A stretch of DNA of 64,000 bases from an uncultured Eubacteriales bacterium (lineage in GTDB: Bacteria > Bacillota > Clostridia > Peptostreptococcales > Anaerovoracaceae): positions 49,816 to 113,815 of the forward strand of contig CACWSO010000008.1 of NCBI GenBank assembly GCA_902763505.1. Direction: 5' to 3'. Below the pieces are notes generated by a model, which saw only the letters and a list, made by a program, of their open reading frames with translations, did not search any database and was not told the origin of the DNA. Every line of letters starts with the position of its first letter. Within the stretch, counting starts at the first letter, position 1. A program made the position numbers and the translations under genes. Shown piece by piece: positions 24,614-32,333 of this stretch.

Positions 24614-26368
24614 ATGAAGTTATCGAAAAGCTTTTTCAGAACACTGAGAGAAGTACCAAACGAAGCAGAAATTCCAAGCCATATTTTGCTGCTCAGAGCC
24701 GGCATGATCAAGAAGACAGCGGCCGGAATCTACAGCTACATGCCGATGGGATACAGAACGATCAAAAAGATCGAGAACATTGTAAGAGAAGAAATGGACG
24801 CCAAAGGCGCACAGGAGATCAGCACTTCCATACTGCAGCCTGGTGAGCTCTGGGAGGAATCAGGCAGATGGGACGCCTACGGTCCTGAAATGTGGAGACT
24901 GAACGACAGAAACGGAAGAGGCTTCTGCCTTGGACCTACGGCGGAGGAAGTGTTCACAGATATCATCAGAAACGACATCACCTCTTACAGACAGCTTCCG
25001 ATGATGCTGTATCAGATAACAGATAAATTCAGAGATGAGGCAAGACCTCGTTTCGGAATGATGCGGTCAAGGAACTTCATCATGAAGGACAACTACTCCT
25101 TCGACAAGGATGAGGCCGGCGTGGAAGAAAGCTACCAGCAGATGTATGACGCCTACACCAATGTGTTCACCAGATGCGGCCTGACCTTCAGACCGGTTGA
25201 AGCGGACAACGGCGCCATCGGCGGATCCGGATCACATGAATTCACAGCGCTTTGTGAATACGGCGAGAGCCAGATCTGCTATTGCGACTCCTGCAATCTC
25301 GCGACGACCATAGAGAAGGCTGCCTGTAAGGATGCGCCAGAGGATCCGGCGGAAATGCTGCCGATGGAAAAGGTGCACACACCTGGTACGTCAACCATTG
25401 AAGCCGTTGCGAATTACCTTGAAATGGATCAGAAGCAGACGCTGAAAGCGCTCATGTTCGAAACCTACGGAGAAGACGATAAGGTCAATGGATATGTGGC
25501 CGTATTTGTCCGCGGAGACAGAGAACTGAACATGACGAAGCTCGTCAATGCGCTGGGCGTGCATGAGTACGCGATTGCTTTTGCAGATGAAGAGAAGATG
25601 GCAGAGAAATGCGGCTGCGTCGGCGGATTTACAGGTCCTGTCGGACTGCATGACTGCATCATCGTTGCAGACAGCGAAGTTCCGGGACTGAAGAATCTGG
25701 CGGCTGGCGCTTGTGAAGAAGATTACCATATCAAGAATGTAAACTACGGACGCGACTGGAAAGCGGATATCGTGACGGATGTCAAGAACCTGCTGGAAGG
25801 CGATCCTTGCCCTGTATGCGGAGCACCGATCAAGCACGCGCGCGGCGTGGAAGTCGGTCAGATCTTCAAGTTGGGAAGCAAGTATTCCGCAGCCATGGGA
25901 GCATACTACAAGGATGACAACCAGAAGGATCATCCGATCCTCATGGGATGCTACGGAATCGGCATTTCGAGAACATTCCAGGCGATCATCGATATGCCTG
26001 AAAACCATGATGATAATGGAATCATCTGGCCGATGTCAGTAGCTCCGTATCATGTGATCATCACGGTCATGAAACCGGAAGATGAGGCGCAGAAAGAAGT
26101 TGCAGAGAAAGTCGAACGTGAACTGGAGGCTGCCGGCGTGGAAGTTATCCTGGATGACAGGAAAGAACGTCCGGGCGTCAAGTTCAAGGATGCGGACCTC
26201 ATAGGAATCCCAATCAGAATCACAGTTGGCAGGGGCGCAGCTGATGGAATCATCGAATACAAGATGAGACGCGATGCAGATAAAGTTGAGTTGACTGTCG
26301 ACGAAGGAATTGCAAAGGCAATAGAAACGGTAAATGCAGAAAAAGACGGAAGGTGCTATTTCAAATAA
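24614..26368 (+). CDS. proS: Prolyl-tRNA synthetase, bacterial type
   Basis: 584 residues. The class II core is clear: motif 1 in the N-terminal MGYRTIKKIENIVREEMDAKGAQE region, motif 2 KFRDEARPRFGMMRSRNFIMKD, and motif 3 GCYGIGISRTFQAI. The insertion domain between motifs 2 and 3 (about 225-400, with FVRGDRELNMTKLVNAL) is the Ala-tRNA editing domain of the bacterial form. A C-terminal anticodon-binding domain completes it (VEVILDDRKERPGVKFKDADLIGIP). AGGAG precedes the ATG. It lies 23 bases after ispDF and is probably co-transcribed. Confidence 0.96.
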   Translation: MKLSKSFFRTLREVPNEAEIPSHILLLRAGMIKKTAAGIYSYMPMGYRTIKKIENIVREEMDAKGAQEISTSILQPGELWEESGRWDAYGPEMWRLNDRNGRGFCLGPTAEEVFTDIIRNDITSYRQLPMMLYQITDKFRDEARPRFGMMRSRNFIMKDNYSFDKDEAGVEESYQQMYDAYTNVFTRCGLTFRPVEADNGAIGGSGSHEFTALCEYGESQICYCDSCNLATTIEKAACKDAPEDPAEMLPMEKVHTPGTSTIEAVANYLEMDQKQTLKALMFETYGEDDKVNGYVAVFVRGDRELNMTKLVNALGVHEYAIAFADEEKMAEKCGCVGGFTGPVGLHDCIIVADSEVPGLKNLAAGACEEDYHIKNVNYGRDWKADIVTDVKNLLEGDPCPVCGAPIKHARGVEVGQIFKLGSKYSAAMGAYYKDDNQKDHPILMGCYGIGISRTFQAIIDMPENHDDNGIIWPMSVAPYHVIITVMKPEDEAQKEVAEKVERELEAAGVEVILDDRKERPGVKFKDADLIGIPIRITVGRGAADGIIEYKMRRDADKVELTVDEGIAKAIETVNAEKDGRCYFK

Positions 26369-26384
26369 AAGATCCGGCGATAGA

Positions 26385-26972
26385 ATGGCAAACCTGTTTT
26401 GGGAGTTTTTCAAAATAGGTTTGTTTACTATTGGGGGAGGCGCAGCCATGATTCCCCAGATCCAGCACGTTGCCACTGTAGAGAAGGGCTGGCTGGAAGA
26501 TGAGGAAATGCTGGACTGTATCGCCATGGGACAGTCCCTGCCCGGGGTCATCGCGGTAAATATAGCGACTTACGTAGGATACAGGAAACGCGGATTGGCC
26601 GGTGCGGCAGCAGCAACTTTTGGTGTTGTACTTCCGGCCTTTGTTTCAATCCTGATACTGGCGGTGCTGCTCAGGTACATCGGCGACAACAAGTTCGTCG
26701 AGGGAGCCTTCATGGGCATCAAAGCGGCAGTTTGCGGGCTGATCACCGTATCATCCATCAAGCTCCTTTTGCAGATGTGCGGAAAGGGCAAAAACAGCAG
26801 GCCCGTGAAACGCAGTTATGTGGTACTTGCGGTGGTTCTAAGCCTGGCGTCACTGATTGCAGTTGGCTTTCTTGGAATCACAGCGATACTGGTAATCCTG
26901 GCCGGTATTGTCATAGGAATCGTGTATTACAGGGTTTCAAGCCTGAAGGGCAGTCAGGAGGCAGATCAATGA
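26385..26972 (+). CDS. Chromate transporter half (short CHR family), first subunit
   Basis: 195 residues. ATG 26385 is chosen because ATG 26334 would overlap proS by 35 bases; the binding site is weak in both cases. The conserved CHR opening FFKIGLFTIGGGAAMIPQI and the GQSLPGVIAVNIATYVGYR motif are present, with about five membrane helices. Short CHR proteins occur as adjacent pairs with opposite membrane orientation, and the next gene is the partner. Some members export chromate; in gut or soil anaerobes the true anion may be another. Its stop overlaps the next start. Confidence 0.85.
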   Translation: MANLFWEFFKIGLFTIGGGAAMIPQIQHVATVEKGWLEDEEMLDCIAMGQSLPGVIAVNIATYVGYRKRGLAGAAAATFGVVLPAFVSILILAVLLRYIGDNKFVEGAFMGIKAAVCGLITVSSIKLLLQMCGKGKNSRPVKRSYVVLAVVLSLASLIAVGFLGITAILVILAGIVIGIVYYRVSSLKGSQEADQ

Positions 26973-27541
26973 TGCTGCTTCTGAGATTGTTCATTGCATT
27001 TTTTAAGATAGGATTGTTTTCCTTCGGCGGCGGCAACGCCATGCTCCCGCTGATATATCAGACAGTGATCACATTCGGGGAATTGACCCCGGCTGATTTC
27101 TCGGACATGGTGGCGCTCTCACAGGTTACACCCGGTCCGGTCGCTGTCAACGCGGCAACGTATATCGGCCTTCGGGCAGCAGGAGTACCCGGGGCGATCG
27201 TAGCAACAATTGGGGTTTGCCTCCCGTGCTTCATCATCATGCTGATCGTCATCCGGCTGATCGATAAGTACAGGGGCAGCATGATCGTAGAGGGTGCCTT
27301 TGCAGGAGTCAGACCTGTGACCGTAGGACTGCTGCTGACTGCCGTGATATTCATCATGGATTCAGTGCTCGTCAAAGGACCAATCGTGTCGGCATCCATG
27401 GCGGATCCTGCATACTACAATCCGATTCCGATCGCGATATTCGGTCTTTCGATCGTGCTGATCGCAACACTGAAAATGAAGCCTTTGCATGTGATTTTGA
27501 TCATGGGAGCAGCAGGTGCTGTGATATATGGAGTAATGTAA
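26969..27541 (+). CDS. Chromate transporter half (short CHR family), second subunit
   Basis: 190 residues from ATG 26969, which overlaps the previous stop (ATGA) and has CAGGAGG upstream. CHR signatures FFKIGLFSFGGGNAMLPLI and LSQVTPGPVAVNAATYIGLRAAG are present, with five or six membrane helices. The repeated motifs resemble those of the first half, as expected for the two halves of a split ChrA. The pair should work as a heterodimer. Nothing nearby points to chromate resistance itself. Confidence 0.87.
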   Translation: MMLLLRLFIAFFKIGLFSFGGGNAMLPLIYQTVITFGELTPADFSDMVALSQVTPGPVAVNAATYIGLRAAGVPGAIVATIGVCLPCFIIMLIVIRLIDKYRGSMIVEGAFAGVRPVTVGLLLTAVIFIMDSVLVKGPIVSASMADPAYYNPIPIAIFGLSIVLIATLKMKPLHVILIMGAAGAVIYGVM

Positions 27542-27542
27542 T

Positions 27543-27998
27543 ATGTGGACAGGCGGTGTCAGAGTCATTGTACTCGATGATGAAAACAGAATACTGATGG
27601 TGCGCCAGGACCACCCGGAGCGCTCTGTCTGGATGGTGCCCGGCGGAGGTATCGAAGACGGCGAGAGCTCGGTCCAGGCAGCCGTGCGTGAAGTGCTGGA
27701 GGAGACGGGGCTGGAAGTAGAAACGAAGGGCCTCATATGGCATGTTGAGGAAGTTTCAGAGAGGGGACAGCGGTTCGTGAACTTTTTCAAGGCGCGCGTC
27801 ACAGGCGGCGAACTGGAACTCGGTGACGATCCGGAGCTGCCGGCAAACGGACAGGTGCTTTCAGAAGTCAGATTCATGAGCCGGGAAGAGGTTGCTCAGC
27901 TGGAGCATGTGTATCCGGAATTCCTGCGCGCGGAACTGTGGGAGCATCTGGAACAGGGAACCATTGATTACGACGCATTCAGAATGCGTGATGAATAA
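27543..27998 (+). CDS. Nudix hydrolase
   Basis: 151 residues. The Nudix box GGGIEDGESSVQAAVREVLEETGL (about 36-59) matches Gx5Ex7REUxEExGU with all metal-binding glutamates. Nudix enzymes cleave nucleoside diphosphates linked to another moiety. The substrate of this one cannot be told; the size and the simple fold fit an MutT/ADP-ribose-type housekeeping enzyme. It starts one base after the chromate-transporter stop. Confidence 0.9.
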   Translation: MWTGGVRVIVLDDENRILMVRQDHPERSVWMVPGGGIEDGESSVQAAVREVLEETGLEVETKGLIWHVEEVSERGQRFVNFFKARVTGGELELGDDPELPANGQVLSEVRFMSREEVAQLEHVYPEFLRAELWEHLEQGTIDYDAFRMRDE

Positions 27999-28038
27999 AG
28001 CAAAAACAACGAATACTGCACAATAGGAGGACTTGTAA

Positions 28039-28521
28039 ATGAAATACGTAAGAATCGAAATGGAAGACGGCGGCGTTATGAGAGGAGAACTGTATCCGGA
28101 AATCGCACCGGAAACAGTTGCAAACTTTGAAAAACTGGTCAACGACGGTTTCTATGACGGACTCATCTTTCACAGAGTAATACCTGGATTCATGATTCAG
28201 GGAGGATGCCCGAAGGGCAACGGAACAGGCGGCCCGGGTTGGACGATCAAGGGTGAGTTCACCAACAATGGATTTGAAAACAACCTGAAGCACGAGAGAG
28301 GCGTTTTGTCCATGGCCAGAACACCGTTCCCGAATTCCGCGGGATCACAGTTCTTCATCATGGTCAAAGATTCTCCGTTCCTCGACGGAGAATATGCGGC
28401 CTTCGGAAAGATCATTGAAGGTATGGAAGTTGCTGATGCCATCGTCAGCACGCCGCGTGACATGAACGACAAGCCGAAGAAGGCGCAGAGAATGGCTAAG
28501 GTTACGTTAGAGGAGGACTAA
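28039..28521 (+). CDS. Cyclophilin-type peptidyl-prolyl cis-trans isomerase
   Basis: 160 residues without signal peptide, so cytoplasmic. Active-site motifs are visible: FHRVIPGFMIQGG with the catalytic Arg, GVLSMARTPFPNSAGSQFFI, and the short bacterial form of the loop DGEYAAFGKIIEGMEV. The enzyme speeds prolyl isomerisation in protein folding. AGGAGG lies eight bases before the ATG. The acyl-CoA dehydrogenase gene follows after three bases. Confidence 0.94.
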   Translation: MKYVRIEMEDGGVMRGELYPEIAPETVANFEKLVNDGFYDGLIFHRVIPGFMIQGGCPKGNGTGGPGWTIKGEFTNNGFENNLKHERGVLSMARTPFPNSAGSQFFIMVKDSPFLDGEYAAFGKIIEGMEVADAIVSTPRDMNDKPKKAQRMAKVTLEED

Positions 28522-28524
28522 TCG

Positions 28525-29670
28525 ATGGATTACAATTTCACGGCTGAACAGGAAATGCTTCGCGAAGCTTTTGCGCAGTTCGCGAAGGAAGAAATCGCAC
28601 CCTTTGCGGCTAAGTGGGATGAGGAAGATCACGTTCCCATGGACATCGTTCCGAAACTGGGAGAAATGGGCATCATGGGCGTGTTCATTCCGGAGCAGTA
28701 CGGCGGTGCAGGGCTCGGCCATGTAGAGAGATGCATTGCGCTCGAAGAGATTGCCAGATACTCAGCGGGACTCGCTATGATGGTGTTTACCCATCATCTG
28801 GGCGCAGCCGCGATATTGGATTACGGAACAGAAGAACAGAAGCAGAAGTGGCTCCCGGGAATGTGTGACGGAAGCTGTGTCTGTGGACTGGCAGTAACGG
28901 AACCTGGCGGCGGAAGCGATGTTGCAGGCATCAAGACAGAGGCAACTCTGGATGACGGCGTATGGACCATCAACGGCAGAAAGTGCTTCATCACCAATTC
29001 GCACTGTGCAGGAGTCACAGTTGTCACCTGCAGAACGGGCGAAGATGAAAAAGGCCGTCCGCTCATGTCAACGATTGCAATCGAAGCAGGCACCGAAGGT
29101 TTTAAGCCGGGAAGAGAAGAAAACAAGATGGGTCTGAAGGGTTCCTACACCGGAGAGCTCATCATGGATCAGGTGAAAGTTCCTGAAGAGAATACAGTAG
29201 GTGCGGCAGGCAAAGGCATGCCGATCACGATGAAGGAACTGGGTGAAGTAGGCAGAGCCAGCATGGCAGCGATTGAACTTGGTATCCTCAGAGCCTGTCT
29301 TGAAGATGCGGTGAAGTTTGCCAAGGAGAGAATCCTCTACGGTAAGCCGATCTCAAAACTGCAGGCGATTCAGTTCCAGATTGCGGAAATCAGATGTGAT
29401 TATGAAGCGGCAAGACTCATGCTCTACAATGCTGCGTCGATGAAAGATGCCGGCAAGGTGGGTGCAGAGTTCTCCATGGCCAAGTACTTCACATCCGAAG
29501 CTGCCGTCAGATCAGCTAAGAGACTCATGGAGCTCATGGGCGGATACGGATTCGTCAATGAATATCCGGCAGGAAGGTATCTGCGCGACGCAATTGGATG
29601 CATTCCGTCCTGCGGAACCAGTGAGATTCAGAAGATGATTATTGCGGGAGAAACGCTCAAGAAATTCTAA
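28525..29670 (+). CDS. Acyl-CoA dehydrogenase family protein with Cys at the catalytic Glu position
   Basis: 381 residues, normal length for the family. The fold signatures are intact: the FAD-binding VCGLAVTEPGGGSDVAGIKTEA, FITNSHCAGVTVV, and KERILYGKPISKLQAIQFQIAE. In most short-chain enzymes the last conserved block reads YEGTSEIQ with Glu as base; here it is PSCGTSEIQ, so Cys363 takes that place. The alternative base position, used in isovaleryl- and long-chain enzymes just before Arg244, is Gly243; Glu241 is two residues away. It may be an enoyl-CoA reductase, or act on an unusual substrate. EtfB and EtfA follow, so the electron partner is clear. No crt, hbd or thl genes are nearby. Confidence 0.85.
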   Translation: MDYNFTAEQEMLREAFAQFAKEEIAPFAAKWDEEDHVPMDIVPKLGEMGIMGVFIPEQYGGAGLGHVERCIALEEIARYSAGLAMMVFTHHLGAAAILDYGTEEQKQKWLPGMCDGSCVCGLAVTEPGGGSDVAGIKTEATLDDGVWTINGRKCFITNSHCAGVTVVTCRTGEDEKGRPLMSTIAIEAGTEGFKPGREENKMGLKGSYTGELIMDQVKVPEENTVGAAGKGMPITMKELGEVGRASMAAIELGILRACLEDAVKFAKERILYGKPISKLQAIQFQIAEIRCDYEAARLMLYNAASMKDAGKVGAEFSMAKYFTSEAAVRSAKRLMELMGGYGFVNEYPAGRYLRDAIGCIPSCGTSEIQKMIIAGETLKKF

Positions 29671-29680
29671 TTCTACAGGG

Positions 29681-29823
29681 CAGAGAACGTCGCGGAAAGT
29701 ACTCCGCCGAACGCTCGCGCTCTGTCCTCACGTAGCGGTTCTAACCGTCTTCTCACTGCCGTTCGAACCCGCTAAGAACCGACGTTGCGGAGGTCGGCTT
29801 CGCACTTTCCGCGACGTTCTCTG
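29681..29823. repeat. Palindromic element with 20-bp perfect inverted ends between acyl-CoA dehydrogenase and etfB
   Basis: The left arm 29681-29700 (starting CAGAGAACGT) is an exact reverse complement of the right arm 29804-29823 (ending ACGTTCTCTG). The interior has more pairings: CTCCGC (29702-29707) with GCGGAG (29787-29792), GGTTCT (29737-29742) with AGAACC (29775-29780), and a small hairpin CGGTT/AACCG (29736-29747). There is no T run and no credible reading frame. It may be a small mobile element of the MITE or REP kind, or an intercistronic hairpin that sets the relative expression of the genes on each side. Confidence 0.8.
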
Positions 29824-29832
29824 TATAAGAAT

Positions 29833-30639
29833 ATGAACATACTTACGTTACTTAAACCGGTACCCAATCCGGAACATGAAAACGAAATACAGATTGATGT
29901 TTCTTCGGGCAGAGTGATTCGTGAAGGTATTCCGCAGGTGATTGACGCGGAGAGCAGGAATGCTCTTGAAGCGGCGCTACAGCTTAGGGATAAGTCCGGT
30001 CAGGGCCTGGTTGCCGTCTTAGCGATGGCACCGGAGTCCGCTTCGGATAAGCTGACTGAAGCGCTTGCCATGGGTGCGGATGAAGCGTACCTGCTTTCGG
30101 ATAAGGCCTTCGGCGGCGCGGATACTTATGCGACTTCCCGTACTCTTGCCGCAGCGGTACGTAAGATCGAGGATGTAAAGGCAGCCCCTTTCGATCTGAT
30201 TCTCGCCGGCACATCCAGCTCTGACGGGGGCACATCCCATGTTCCTGTGCAGACGGCAGAGTGGCTTGGCCGTACGCATATCTCCAATGTCTGCAGTATA
30301 GAGGCTGCAGATGGAGTGGTGCGCGCTGTCAAGAGAAGCGAGGAAGTCATGCTGACCTTCGAAGGGGAGGAACCGGCAGTCATCGCGGTGACAAGAGATA
30401 TCAACAAACCTAGATTTGTGACAGCGATGGGAATTATCAAAGCCCGCAAAAAGCCACTGACGCTCTGGAGCGCAGAAGATCTGCGAATCGACCCGCAGCA
30501 CATCGGACTGGAAGGATCGCCGACGAAGCCGGGCAGACTCCTTGCCTTTGAACAGAACAGGGCAGGAGAAGAACTGGGTCTGACCGCTGAAGAAGCGGCA
30601 GAAAAGATCCTGCAGATCGTGAGAAAGGCAGGGGTCTGA
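29833..30639 (+). CDS. etfB: Electron transfer flavoprotein beta subunit
   Basis: 268 residues from ATG 29833. ETF-beta landmarks are visible: LLKPVPNPE at the start, IDAESRNALEAALQLRD, LILAGTSSSDGGTSHVPVQTAEWLG, and IMAVTRDINKPR-like VIAVTRDINKPRFVTAMGIIKARKKPL. ETF carries electrons between the acyl-CoA dehydrogenase and the redox pool; in Clostridia it may bifurcate. No Shine-Dalgarno sequence precedes the ATG, and the right arm of the palindromic element ends nine bases upstream. A TTG further up (29785) lies inside the element and is rejected. Confidence 0.93.
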   Translation: MNILTLLKPVPNPEHENEIQIDVSSGRVIREGIPQVIDAESRNALEAALQLRDKSGQGLVAVLAMAPESASDKLTEALAMGADEAYLLSDKAFGGADTYATSRTLAAAVRKIEDVKAAPFDLILAGTSSSDGGTSHVPVQTAEWLGRTHISNVCSIEAADGVVRAVKRSEEVMLTFEGEEPAVIAVTRDINKPRFVTAMGIIKARKKPLTLWSAEDLRIDPQHIGLEGSPTKPGRLLAFEQNRAGEELGLTAEEAAEKILQIVRKAGV

Positions 30640-30640
30640 T

Positions 30641-31579
30641 ATGAAGGCAAATGACATCAGAAAAGTACTCATATTGGATCAGGGCAATCCGGTGGCCGGG
30701 CAGCTTTTGCAGAAAGCAGCGGAAGTCTTCGGAACAGATGGCGTTCAGTATGTGGTGCTCAAAGCCCACAGAACACATAATCTGGTCCTGACGATGATGG
30801 AAGAAACCATACGGGAGGAAGCACCGGAATTGGTTCTCCTTGGAGCCACGGCCCTCGGGGAGGAGGTTGCGCCGGCTCTTGGCGTTCGTCTGGGAACAGG
30901 CGTGGCGGCACACTGTGTGGATATCAAAGCAAACGAAGAAGGCCGGCTCACATTTATGATTCCGGCAATCGGAGGACGGGCAGTCGGTGAGATATTCATT
31001 CCCGAAGCAAAAGCCGGAAGACCTGCCATAGCGACGGTGAAACCGGGAATCTTCCCGCAGCCTGCAGATGCTGCCTTTGCGGAAGAGATTCCGGGATACA
31101 AAGTGATAGATGTTGACACCATGGTGGCAGACGGCAAGCTGGATCCGGGTGAAAAAGTCCAGGGAGGATTCCGGATGACAGAAATCGTTCCTCGGGAGCG
31201 AAGCGCAGGAAGCATCACAGGAGCGGATATCATTCTCTGCGGAGGCTATGGGCTGGGCAGCGAAGACGTCTGGCAAAAGCTTGAGACGCTGGCGCAGCGT
31301 CTTGGAGGAGCGGCAGCATGCACCAGAGCAGCACTTGATGCGGAATGGGGATGCGAGGAAGATTCCATGATCGGCACCAGCGGTAAGGCAGTGCAGCCGA
31401 AGGTATATATAGGATTCGGCATTTCAGGAGCAGCGCACCATCTGTGCGGAATCACAGGCGCCGATACAATTATAAATATTAATAACGATAAGGACGCGGA
31501 GGTATTTGCAGCGTCCGACTTCAAAGGTGTATTTGATGCAGAGCAGATTCTTGATACTCTGCTGGAAATGACAGAATAA
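30641..31579 (+). CDS. etfA: Electron transfer flavoprotein alpha subunit
   Basis: 312 residues. The C-terminal FAD-binding domain is complete, with SAGSITGADIILCGGYGLGS, GTSGKAVQPKVYIGFGISGAAHH and the closing AADTIININNDKDAEVF-like stretch (GADTIININNDKDAEVF). There is no N-terminal ferredoxin domain, unlike CarE of caffeyl-CoA reductase. It starts one base after the etfB stop and forms the ETF heterodimer with it. Whether this ETF bifurcates electrons to ferredoxin, and so could feed the Ech hydrogenase encoded further on, cannot be decided by eye. Confidence 0.94.
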   Translation: MKANDIRKVLILDQGNPVAGQLLQKAAEVFGTDGVQYVVLKAHRTHNLVLTMMEETIREEAPELVLLGATALGEEVAPALGVRLGTGVAAHCVDIKANEEGRLTFMIPAIGGRAVGEIFIPEAKAGRPAIATVKPGIFPQPADAAFAEEIPGYKVIDVDTMVADGKLDPGEKVQGGFRMTEIVPRERSAGSITGADIILCGGYGLGSEDVWQKLETLAQRLGGAAACTRAALDAEWGCEEDSMIGTSGKAVQPKVYIGFGISGAAHHLCGITGADTIININNDKDAEVFAASDFKGVFDAEQILDTLLEMTE

Positions 31580-31590
31580 GGGGTGAGCTT

Positions 31591-32313
31591 TTGAGAAAAA
31601 ATAATATCGACATTACGTTCATAGTGATCATCGTGATTCTGGCGATGAGCTCGTTGAGAAGCGGGGGCTTCAGCAATCCGCAGGAATGGATTATGGATAA
31701 GCTCCTGATTCTGCCGGGCATCATCATCGGTCTGTCTTTGCATGAATTCGGTCATGCTGTCGTCGCCTATAAGCTGGGGGACAACACGCCGAAACTGCAG
31801 GGAAGAGTCACGATCAATCCTTTGGCTCATATAGACTGGATGGGGCTGGCGGCGCTGTTTTTCTGTGGATTCGGATGGGGACAGCCGGTACAGATCAATC
31901 CATTTAACTTCAAGAACAGAAGAAGAGATGAGCTGCTTGTTGCGCTCGCAGGTGTTGTGATGAATCTGCTGCTCGCGGCGTTGTTTACAGTCGTTGCGAA
32001 AGTTTACCTGATGGCAGTAGGCGTAGACTGGATAAGCGTCAACACCCTTGGGATGGGCATCTGGCAGATTCTCATCTACATCATCCAGATCAATCTGGTG
32101 CTGATGATATTCAATCTGATTCCGTGCCCGCCGCTTGACGGATTCAACATCATTGCGAATGTCTTCGGCTTCGGCGGAACGCAGACCTATTGGAATATAT
32201 ACAGATACGGCAACTGGATTCTGGTGCTCATCATCGTGTTCGGTGTGACCGGTATGGTGATTTCGCCGTGCATCCAGTTCCTGATGAACATCGTATGGGG
32301 TATTCTCCTTTAA
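31591..32313 (+). CDS. Site-2-protease-like M50 zinc metalloprotease
   Basis: 240 residues with about five membrane helices. The zinc motif HEFGHAV (HExxH) lies near residue 51, and the second metal motif NLIPCPPLDGF (NPxPxLDG-like) near 178. This is the compact YwhC/FtsH-independent M50 branch without PDZ domain. Such enzymes cut proteins within the membrane; the substrate is unknown. The start is a TTG, supported by AAGGGGTGAG just upstream and by the charged MRKNN start before the first helix. It follows etfA by 11 bases. Confidence 0.9.
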   Translation: MRKNNIDITFIVIIVILAMSSLRSGGFSNPQEWIMDKLLILPGIIIGLSLHEFGHAVVAYKLGDNTPKLQGRVTINPLAHIDWMGLAALFFCGFGWGQPVQINPFNFKNRRRDELLVALAGVVMNLLLAALFTVVAKVYLMAVGVDWISVNTLGMGIWQILIYIIQINLVLMIFNLIPCPPLDGFNIIANVFGFGGTQTYWNIYRYGNWILVLIIVFGVTGMVISPCIQFLMNIVWGILL

Positions 32314-32333
32314 CATAGTCAGAGGAAGGGTCA

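Noticed and set aside
29785-29833. Upstream TTG start for etfB
   Set aside because: It would add 16 basic residues from the right arm of the inverted repeat, while ETF-beta begins at MNILTLLKPVPNP.
29642-29836. Open frame across the palindromic element
   Set aside because: Its composition comes from the inverted repeat, with no binding site and no resemblance to a protein.
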